Shown here piece by piece: positions 56,681 to 62,848 of a DNA stretch of 64,000 nucleotides. The notes beneath the pieces were generated by a model. The model did not search any database. It worked only from the letters and a program-made list of their open reading frames with translations, and was not told where the DNA came from. The position numbers and the translations under genes were made by a program. The stretch's first letter is position 1, and every line of letters starts with the position of its first letter. This DNA is from Lineus longissimus (taxonomy: Eukaryota > Nemertea > Pilidiophora > Heteronemertea > Lineidae), in NCBI RefSeq assembly GCF_910592395.1, contig NC_088317.1, forward strand, positions 9,054,001 through 9,118,000, read 5' to 3'.

Positions 56681-56736
56681 TTCTATTTAATTCAAGAGAT
56701 TTATTGAATTTAATACATTTTAATCTAATAAATAGA
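56681..56736. promoter_or_regulatory. Short divergent promoter region
   Basis: Only 56 bp, about 85% A+T, separate the start of the 306-residue gene from ATG 56737 of the polymerase. Both ATGs are preceded by nearly the same word on their own strand (AATTAAATAGAA and AATAAATAGA). Other genes of this element have similar A/T-rich leaders (ATTAAATG at 49920, TTAATTAAATG at 61693). A compact bidirectional promoter is inferred. Confidence 0.4.
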
Positions 56737-59700
56737 ATGACTGATAAGAATCAGAAAATACTTTGCACTACATGTGACAAGTACATATCCTACAATAATA
56801 TGGCTATTCACAGGAGAACCAAAGATCACTTAAGTAAATTAAATCCGGATTATGTCCCTATTGCTCAACCCCGAGCCCCATCACTGATCCCTAAAACTAT
56901 GGATAAGAAACTTGCATTTGAGGAAAATGAGCTAGATGGCATAAAGAAAGTGAGTGGAATAGAAATAGTAAAACAATTTGGAAAGCCTGCAGTCACCATT
57001 AGTTTGAAGATTGACAGAGAAGCTAAACAAGTGTATGAATACAGAGATAAATTAGAGGAGGTATTATTTCAACTCAATGATTACCATCACAAAATTAGCA
57101 TATCAGTATTTGCTCAGTTTGATCGACCTTTGGTCGAAGAGCAGAGCATTGATCGTCAAGGTGAAAGTGTTACACACCCCATTCAGTCTCCAATGGAAAG
57201 CATAATTTCAAGGAACCAGGCAATTTATGCCATAACCAACCAGTTAAACTACATTAAGACACAGATTGAGGAAAGGTACTTTCAAGGGTCTGGACTTACA
57301 CTGAACAAAATAGAGTCTTGTAACATGACCATCTGTTCTTACAAGAGGTGTAAAGGTGGTCATTACACTAAATCACCATTTAAAACAAAAGCAGTAATAA
57401 CTGTGGAATCAAATGACAATAAATGTTTTCTCTGGTCTTTATTGGCCGCTAAATATCTGAAAGAAAATCCAGAGACGGACTTTGTCCTGAGAGCAGAGCT
57501 CGAGAGTACATTAAATATTACTACCGATATGCTACAAATGACTTCGTCACGAGAACAGAGTTCGAAAACTACTGATATCAAAATCAAATCATTTCCTGTA
57601 TGTATTCAAAAGGATATTCCTAAGATAGAGAGTGATAATAATCTCAAAATTAATGTGTTTAAATTGCAGAATGAATCGGCTAAGAGCACCTGTGAGGCAA
57701 AACTAGAACCTCTCTACCTGTCCAAGAATTATGATGATGATGATGTCATCGATCTGCTGTATTTCAAGGACCATTTCATGTACATAAGAGACATCAATCT
57801 TTTCTTCAGGACACTAGCTCATAGAGTGTATCTTTGCAGGAGATGCATGAATTACTTTTACAGGAAGTCAACACTAGATAAGCATAAAAAGAAATGTGAA
57901 GAACACGATAACTGTAAGATTACTTTGCCTCCACCTAACAGTAAATGGTCACAAATTAAATTTGAAAAACACTCATTCAAAAATAGAGTTCCGTTTGTGA
58001 TCTATGCTGATTTCGAAGCGATAAGCACAACAGTCAATGATAACTCGAGCTCTGCTCTCAGGACAAAGTCCGACACAACTCAGACATATACCACTGTTAC
58101 CACTAAAAAACTTTTTAAACAAAATGCATCAGCTGTTGGTGTTTATGTTCACTCATACTACACACACCTTTACAGTAGCCAGTATGTGTCTCACAGGGGT
58201 GCTGATGTTGTAGATGTGTTCTGTAATTGGTTAATCAGGATGGAAGAACAATTCTCTAATTTATTGAACTGTAACTTTCCTCTAACAATGACATATGAAG
58301 ACTCGAGCTCTGCTCTCAGGACGAAGTCCGACTGGCATAAATATCAATTAGAAACACATTGTTACTATTGTAATCAACCTTTGGGATATGACAAGGTCAA
58401 GGATCATGATCACTACTGTGGTAGATATCGAGGTGCTGCTCACAACTCGTGTAATTTGAATGAAAAGAAAGCTATGTTTGTTCCAGTGTTTTTTCACAAT
58501 CTCAGTAATTACGATTCTCACTTATTTATTAAAGAATTAATGACTAAGCTACCGAAGTACAAGAAACTGAAAATACTTGCCAAAACATCAGAGGAATACA
58601 TTTCATTTCAGTTCGGTTGTTTCAGGTTTTTGGACTCGTACAGATTCCTGCAGTCCAGTTTAGACAACATAACCAAATCAATGTTGGATGATGATTTTAA
58701 AATTACCAGACAGCTGTTCCCAAATACCACTGACTTTAAGCTATTGAGGAAGAAGGGTTCAGTACCTTACTCTTTTTACACATCACATGAAAGCTACAAT
58801 GTTACTTACCTAGAAAAGTCTATGTTTTTTGACGAATTAAAAAATGAAATGGCACCTGATTCTGCCTATGATGAAGCTAAGGTAATATGGGATCATTTCA
58901 AGATCAGGAATCACGGTGAGTTCATTGACCTCTACCTCAAAACTGATGTGATCCTTTTAGCTGATTTATTTGAGAAATTCAGGGATGTCAATTTGAACTA
59001 CTTTCAGATAGATCCATGTCACTGTTACTCGGCACCAGGCCTAACCTGGCAAGCTGGTTTGAAGTACACAGGAATAAACCTAGAACTACTGACTGATACC
59101 AACATCTTACTTACTTTTGAGAAAGCAATACGAGGTGGAATTTCGGGTGTTATGGGAACAAGACATGTCAAGGCAGATGAACACCACAAACTACTCTACG
59201 TAGACGCAAATAATCTCTACGGCTGGTCCATGATGGAACCTCAACCCTATGGTAGTTTTGAAATGATAGATATTGATCCACTCGAGCTATGCTCTCAGGA
59301 CAAAGTCCGACTTAACATGAATGTTATCAGTAAAGAGCAGATTATGGCAATTCCAAGTGATAGTGAAGTAGGCTACTTCTTAGAGGTTGATTTGGAGTAT
59401 CCAGGAAATATTAAATTTAAGTCAAGGAACTTTCCATTCTGTCCCGAATCTCTCTTTATTGAAGATGATGAATTAAGTCCTTACCAGAGAGAGTTACTGG
59501 GCGATGATAAAAGATCAAATGTAGAGAAACTAATACTAACACAAAAGGATAAAACTAATTACATAGTGCATTACAGAATGCTACAGTTTTACCTAAAGCA
59601 CGGAATGGTACTTAAGAGGGTTCATTCAGTGATAAGCTTTAAACAATCAAAGTGGTTAGCACCATACATTGATTTTAACACTAAAAGGCGTATGGATTCT

Positions 59701-59784
59701 AAGACTGATTTTGAGAAAGACTATTTTAAGCTCATGAATAATGCGTTCTACGGAAAGACTTGTGAGAATGTAAGACAGGGTTGA
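56737..59784 (+). CDS. Protein-primed family B DNA polymerase (Polinton), N-terminal and main part
   Basis: This is the replicative polymerase of the element, of the protein-primed family B. I prefer ATG 56737 over 56704 because the leader matches other genes and an upstream start would enter the divergent promoter. Counting from 56704: C2H2 finger near residue 22; second finger (CRRCMNYFYRKSTLDKHKKKC) near 377; exonuclease I YADFEA at 434-439; endonuclease VII-like zinc region (CYYC..DHDH..G..RG..H..CN) near 551-580; exonuclease II (NLSNYDSHL) near 600; exonuclease III (YLKTDVILLADLF) near 744; polymerase motif A (DANNLYGWSM) near 834; motif B (NNAFYGK) near 1010. Five clear or diverged double-hairpin repeats and one more plausible one lie in linkers. 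A single-base frameshift at about 59776-59784 cuts off motif C. Confidence 0.93.
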   Translation: MTDKNQKILCTTCDKYISYNNMAIHRRTKDHLSKLNPDYVPIAQPRAPSLIPKTMDKKLAFEENELDGIKKVSGIEIVKQFGKPAVTISLKIDREAKQVYEYRDKLEEVLFQLNDYHHKISISVFAQFDRPLVEEQSIDRQGESVTHPIQSPMESIISRNQAIYAITNQLNYIKTQIEERYFQGSGLTLNKIESCNMTICSYKRCKGGHYTKSPFKTKAVITVESNDNKCFLWSLLAAKYLKENPETDFVLRAELESTLNITTDMLQMTSSREQSSKTTDIKIKSFPVCIQKDIPKIESDNNLKINVFKLQNESAKSTCEAKLEPLYLSKNYDDDDVIDLLYFKDHFMYIRDINLFFRTLAHRVYLCRRCMNYFYRKSTLDKHKKKCEEHDNCKITLPPPNSKWSQIKFEKHSFKNRVPFVIYADFEAISTTVNDNSSSALRTKSDTTQTYTTVTTKKLFKQNASAVGVYVHSYYTHLYSSQYVSHRGADVVDVFCNWLIRMEEQFSNLLNCNFPLTMTYEDSSSALRTKSDWHKYQLETHCYYCNQPLGYDKVKDHDHYCGRYRGAAHNSCNLNEKKAMFVPVFFHNLSNYDSHLFIKELMTKLPKYKKLKILAKTSEEYISFQFGCFRFLDSYRFLQSSLDNITKSMLDDDFKITRQLFPNTTDFKLLRKKGSVPYSFYTSHESYNVTYLEKSMFFDELKNEMAPDSAYDEAKVIWDHFKIRNHGEFIDLYLKTDVILLADLFEKFRDVNLNYFQIDPCHCYSAPGLTWQAGLKYTGINLELLTDTNILLTFEKAIRGGISGVMGTRHVKADEHHKLLYVDANNLYGWSMMEPQPYGSFEMIDIDPLELCSQDKVRLNMNVISKEQIMAIPSDSEVGYFLEVDLEYPGNIKFKSRNFPFCPESLFIEDDELSPYQRELLGDDKRSNVEKLILTQKDKTNYIVHYRMLQFYLKHGMVLKRVHSVISFKQSKWLAPYIDFNTKRRMDSKTDFEKDYFKLMNNAFYGKTCENVRQG
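57125..57149 (+). repeat. Double-hairpin repeat 13, diverged (in polymerase)
   Basis: Stem 1 is GACC/GGTC with loop TTT, and the spacer GAA stands at an in-frame codon. Stem 2 GAGC/GCAT no longer pairs well. The 25 bp layout is kept. It is in a linker that is longer than in the old polymerase. Confidence 0.55.
57477..57501 (+). repeat. Double-hairpin repeat 14 (in polymerase)
   Basis: Consensus stems, spacer TGA (out of frame), loops TTT and AGA. In this reading frame an ATA loop would create TAG; the AGA loop avoids it. Peptide DFVLRAELE. Confidence 0.92.
57539..57563 (+). repeat. Double-hairpin repeat 15 (in polymerase)
   Basis: Both stems carry paired changes: TGAC/GTCA and GAAC/GTTC. 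The spacer is CGA where TGA would be an in-frame stop. Peptide TSSREQSS. Confidence 0.92.
58047..58071 (-). repeat. Double-hairpin repeat 16 (in polymerase)
   Basis: Reverse orientation, consensus stems, loops TCT and AAA, spacer TCA. Peptide SSALRTKS, in the linker after exonuclease motif I. Confidence 0.93.
58305..58329 (-). repeat. Double-hairpin repeat 17 (in polymerase)
   Basis: Reverse orientation, consensus stems, loops TCT and GAA, spacer TCA. It gives the same peptide as copy 16 (SSALRTKS), just before the endonuclease VII-like zinc region. Confidence 0.93.
59284..59308 (-). repeat. Double-hairpin repeat 18 (in polymerase)
   Basis: Reverse orientation, consensus stems, loops TAT and AAA, spacer TCA. 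It is read in a third frame as LELCSQDKVR, about 20 residues after polymerase motif A. Confidence 0.93.
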
Positions 59785-60559
59785 AATTAAATTTGTATCG
59801 GACGGGGAGAGAGCCAGGAATGTAATGGCCAATCCCAGGTTTTCATCGATATGCGTATTTGACGAACATAATGCTGCTATTAGCATGAGGAAAACATCAA
59901 TGAAATTCAACAAACCAATCTACATAGGAGCTTCAGTACTTGAATTGTCTAAATTATTAATGTATGAATTCTATTATGAAGTTCTTCAACCGTACTTTGG
60001 TGAGAAAAATATTGAACTGCTGTATCTAGATACAGATTCATTTGTACTTAACATTAATACTGATGACTTAACTAAAGACTTAAAGGAGTTGAAACACTAT
60101 TTTGACTTCAGTAATTATCCAAAAGATCATACACTCTATGATACCAGTAAAAAGAAGGTACCAGGCTACTTTAAGGATGAGCTAGGAGGAGTAGAGATGA
60201 CTGAATTCATTGCCCTGAGAAGTAAGATGTACGCTTACAGGACCAAGACTATGTCTGGAGAGCAAGGCTCGACAAAAGATTACGATTCTAAGAAATTGAA
60301 GGGTATTGCCAAGAATGTAGTAAGGAGAAATATATCATTTGATGACTATGTTGATTGTCTTGAAAAGAGTAGGTCATTTTACCACAAGATGAGACACTTA
60401 AGATCAGATAAACACCAAATCTATTTGGAAGAAGTTGACAAAAAAAGCCTCAGTCCTTTTGATGACAAGAGGTTCATACTTGAAGATGGAATAAGCACCT
60501 TACCATTTGGAATGTATTATGAAGGCTACATGGATTACAGCGATTCAAACTTCGCTTGA
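59785..60559 (+). CDS. Protein-primed family B DNA polymerase, C-terminal part after frameshift
   Basis: This frame carries polymerase motif C (YLDTDSF at about 60023-60043) and the thumb region. It continues the upstream part directly: the open frame extends back to about 59782, so the ATG at 59825 is internal and not a start. A double-hairpin repeat (60246-60270, peptide TMSGEQGST) lies in a loop before KLKGIAKNVV. The old Polinton is 10 residues shorter at that point. The frameshift predicts a dead polymerase unless it is a sequencing error or is bypassed. Confidence 0.9.
60246..60270 (+). repeat. Double-hairpin repeat 19 (in polymerase)
   Basis: Stem 1 AGAC/GTCT (loop TAT), stem 2 GAGC/GCTC (loop AAG). 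The in-frame spacer codon is GGA instead of TGA. Peptide TMSGEQGS. The old polymerase is exactly 10 codons shorter here. Confidence 0.82.
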
Positions 60560-60562
60560 GTC

Positions 60563-60617
60563 GAGCTTTGCTCTCTAGACCTTGTCCTAGTCGGACTTTG
60601 TCCTGAGAGCATATCTC
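60563..60617. repeat. Double-hairpin repeats 20 and 21, just after the polymerase stop
   Basis: Copy 20 (60563-60587, reverse): GAGC/GCTC, spacer TCT, AGAC/GTCC with one mismatch. Copy 21 (60593-60617, forward): GGAC/GTCC, spacer TGA, GAGC/TCTC with one mismatch. They start 4 bp after the stop codon, in opposite orientations. Confidence 0.88.
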
Positions 60618-60738
60618 GATTAAACTAATGAATAGGGTGGTGCTGATGGTAGTGTTACTTGGTGAAATTCATCCCTAACACCAAAGTAATGATAATAGTG
60701 ATAGTGATACACCACATTAGGATTAGGACTATTTAGTC
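60618..60738. other. Intergenic spacer at the polymerase 3' end
   Basis: The space between the polymerase stop (60559) and the convergent gene stop (60778) holds three double-hairpin repeats, listed separately. It also holds a short run with 'gataatagtgatagtgata' near 60690. Clustering of hairpins between convergent 3' ends also occurs at 55609-55762, which would suit transcription termination or RNA 3'-end stability. Confidence 0.45.
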
Positions 60739-60763
60739 GGACTTTGTCCTGAGAGCATAGCTC
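60739..60763 (+). repeat. Double-hairpin repeat 22, intergenic
   Basis: Perfect consensus copy (loops TTT and ATA, spacer TGA), 15 bp from the stop of the convergent 219-residue gene. Confidence 0.93.
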
Positions 60764-60777
60764 GAGTCCTGTTTGAT

Positions 60778-61437
60778 TTACTGAACTTTTAGTTTTTCTA
60801 GCATCTCTGTCTGTGCTAGTTTTTTTCCTTCTTCTAAAAAAGTCTTCTTTAAAGACTCTACATCGACAGCTGAACTTGCCTCCCTTTGTTTTTTCCTAAT
60901 GGCATTTTTCATCGAAATGTATTTCTCCTTCTCCTTAAGAATCAAAGTAAACTCATCTGTAGATATGTGAGAATCGGTTAAGGCTTTACTAACCAAATCA
61001 TTGATTGTGTTCAGTTTTGAAATTGCCAACATTCTGATATTCTCATGCTTTTCAATTTTCTTAAGAATATTCTTTTTCTCCCAGCCTAAGGCTGATGAAA
61101 TAATGGCACTACCTATTGTTACGCCACCCAAAGCTAAGCCTATCGGTGCCGTGATGACACCAGCTAGAGCTGAAACACCAACAGAACCGGCTGCTACGCT
61201 AGTTAAATTAAGGAAGTGGCTAATGCCAGTAATTACGCTAAATGCTTTTTTGTACTTTGAAAATATCTTTCTTCTAAATTCAATCTCGCTTTCTAAGAAA
61301 CTCTTAACCTCACATATTTGTTGTAGTCTGAAAGCCTGAGGGTTACTTTCTGTATGCTTTTCAGACCTTTCATAGTTTAATTGACTTTCAGAGTTTAAAT
61401 TACTTAAATCTGGATAAACCTTTTTGTCTCCATCCAT
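60778..61437 (-). CDS. Polinton-type protein with central hydrophobic hairpin, 219 residues
   Basis: Charged helices at about 35-62 (ICEVKSFLESEIEFRRKIFS) precede a Gly/Ala-rich hydrophobic stretch at about 68-117 (SVGVSALAGVITAPIGLALG). A conserved-looking helical part follows (KHENIRMLAISKLNTINDLV, then ISTDEFTLILKEKEKYISMK). I have a sense of this family as a frequent Polinton companion, with no known biochemical role. Two amphipathic/membrane helices suggest membrane association. It ends 15 bp from a double-hairpin repeat and starts just below a small damaged gene at 61442-61693. Confidence 0.7.
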   Translation of the reverse strand: MDGDKKVYPDLSNLNSESQLNYERSEKHTESNPQAFRLQQICEVKSFLESEIEFRRKIFSKYKKAFSVITGISHFLNLTSVAAGSVGVSALAGVITAPIGLALGGVTIGSAIISSALGWEKKNILKKIEKHENIRMLAISKLNTINDLVSKALTDSHISTDEFTLILKEKEKYISMKNAIRKKQREASSAVDVESLKKTFLEEGKKLAQTEMLEKLKVQ

Positions 61438-61441
61438 TTAA

Positions 61442-61693
61442 TTAGTGGGAATAACTAGAATCAGTTGTTCTGTCATTTCTAGTGTTTAGTGTTGATCTTG
61501 CAGACACTACAGGTTTTTTAAGTACATTAAATTTTAAAGGTTTTTCTGACCCAGCAGGCCCAGCAGGTTTTAAAGGTTTTTCAGGACCAGGCTCCAACTT
61601 TGACTCTACTTCTGCCTCTAATTCTCTATGAAATCGTTCTAATCTTTATTTCCAATTACGTGGTCGTTTTGTGTAACCCCAAGTTCTATTCAT
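61442..61693 (-). pseudogene. Small Polinton gene (84 codons) with an in-frame stop
   Basis: From ATG 61693 (leader TTAATTAA) the minus strand reads MNRTWGYTKRPRNWK. It meets TAA at 61646-61648, then stays open in the same frame (RLERFHRELEAEVESKLEPG, Lys/Pro/Ala-rich GPEKPLKPAGPAG) to TAA at 61442-61444. The continuity argues for one short gene broken by one stop. The leader matches the neighbours. It is too short to assign a function; the basic Trp-containing start and Pro-rich tail suggest a small structural or nucleic-acid-binding protein. Confidence 0.5.
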
Positions 61694-61712
61694 TTAATTA
61701 AGTAAAATAAAA

Positions 61713-62309
61713 TCAATTCACTGCAAAGAGTAAATTTCTTTCAAGTCTATTATTCAACTTAATCATCTCGTTTATGATTTCTGTCTGACTACATATGTTA
61801 ATGTTCTGGTTCATTCTCATGTTATTATTTAAATTCGATAATCTATCAAGCAGAATCATATTTTCATCACGAAGATAATCCCCGAAATGCTGTGATATCA
61901 CTATTTTCCAATCTGGTATTACATCCTGGTCTCGAAAGACAAACCAGTTTTCACTTCTCATCTTTACCATGAAATCCATTGACCTATCCAATTGATCCTT
62001 AAATAGTGTGTAGTCTACTTTAGCACTCTTCTGTCTGTTTTCTGTCTTTTCCATTGGTCTCATGTTAAACCAAGCAAAGCACAGTTCAGGTTTATCTTTG
62101 AATTCCTTGATTGGTAAGACATGATCCAACTCTTCTTCTTCTATTCGAACTCTGTTCTCGGGACTTTGTCCTATTGGAGATAGACTCCTCTGGTACTCTA
62201 ACCACTGATGGAAGAAACTGTCTGTACATCCTAGATTAAATGAGGAAATATGAATTAAAACATGATCTGCAGTTACCTCTATTTCCGTTTTTACCAAATT
62301 CACCATCAC
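61713..62309 (-). CDS. HNH nuclease domain, C-terminal part of the split zinc/HNH gene
   Basis: Residues 61-97 carry an HNH core: LDHVLPIKEF (D62, H63), FNMRP (N82) and ENRQKSAK (N91, K94). HNH proteins cut or nick DNA with one metal ion; here the role could be element mobility, replication or host interference. The first ~20 residues overlap the upstream gene in another frame and are probably not translated; the true N-terminal part is the zinc-motif frame at 62236-62727. A double-hairpin repeat (62147-62171, peptide GQSPENRVR) lies just before the HNH core. Residues 150-198 are helical. Confidence 0.75.
   Translation of the reverse strand: MMVNLVKTEIEVTADHVLIHISSFNLGCTDSFFHQWLEYQRSLSPIGQSPENRVRIEEEELDHVLPIKEFKDKPELCFAWFNMRPMEKTENRQKSAKVDYTLFKDQLDRSMDFMVKMRSENWFVFRDQDVIPDWKIVISQHFGDYLRDENMILLDRLSNLNNNMRMNQNINICSQTEIINEMIKLNNRLERNLLFAVN
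62147..62171 (-). repeat. Double-hairpin repeat 23 (in HNH gene)
   Basis: Stem 2 GAAC/GTTC (paired change, loop TCT), spacer TCG, stem 1 GGAC/GTCC (loop TTT). On the coding strand it reads GQSPENRVR, just before the HNH core. Confidence 0.9.
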
Positions 62310-62727
62310 TTAGTAATTTAATTTCATAACATTTATTACATCCCTTGATTTTACTTGAACCACATTCTTTACAGTAATCAAGTAGTTTATTACGCCTGTT
62401 CTTTTCAAAATTAATTTCAGGTTTCTTTTCACAGCACTTAACACAATAAATTGTAGGTTGATTTTCCATGTTTTGATTCATCATATTATTCTGATTTATC
62501 ATATTTTGATTTTCCATGTTTTGATTTTCCATGTTTTGATTTAACATAATCTGATTTAAGATAAACTGATTTATCATATTTTGATTTAACATAATCTGAT
62601 TTATCATATTTTGATTTAACATATTATTTTGATGCAAATAATACAAAAACTTCTGAATATTTTGATTCATCATATTATCATGATTCATCATATTATCATG
62701 ATTCATCATATTATTCTGATTCATCAT
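62236..62727 (-). CDS. Asn/Met repeat plus zinc motifs, N-terminal part of the split HNH gene
   Basis: Residues 1-90 are an imperfect MNQN / MENQN / MNHDN repeat. Four CxxC pairs follow (C95/C98, C119/C122, C130/C133, C153/C156), of the CxxC...KP...F...CxxC style often found next to HNH nucleases. It overlaps the HNH frame by 74 bp in a different frame. The HNH motif continues where this frame ends, so one gene split by a frameshift (or by programmed frameshifting) is likely. The Met-Asn repeat is low in complexity at DNA level ('tgattcatcatatt') and prone to slippage. Confidence 0.7.
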   Translation of the reverse strand: MMNQNNMMNHDNMMNHDNMMNQNIQKFLYYLHQNNMLNQNMINQIMLNQNMINQFILNQIMLNQNMENQNMENQNMINQNNMMNQNMENQPTIYCVKCCEKKPEINFEKNRRNKLLDYCKECGSSKIKGCNKCYEIKLLSDGEFGKNGNRGNCRSCFNSYFLI

Positions 62728-62848
62728 ACCATTTTAATTATCAAATATTGCTCCCTCCATTTCTTTCTTTATTTAGTAGGACATTTTTTTTTTAAATTAC
62801 GTTTTTCGAACTTGTTCTTGTGACTTAAGTCACTTTAGAGACTTTATT

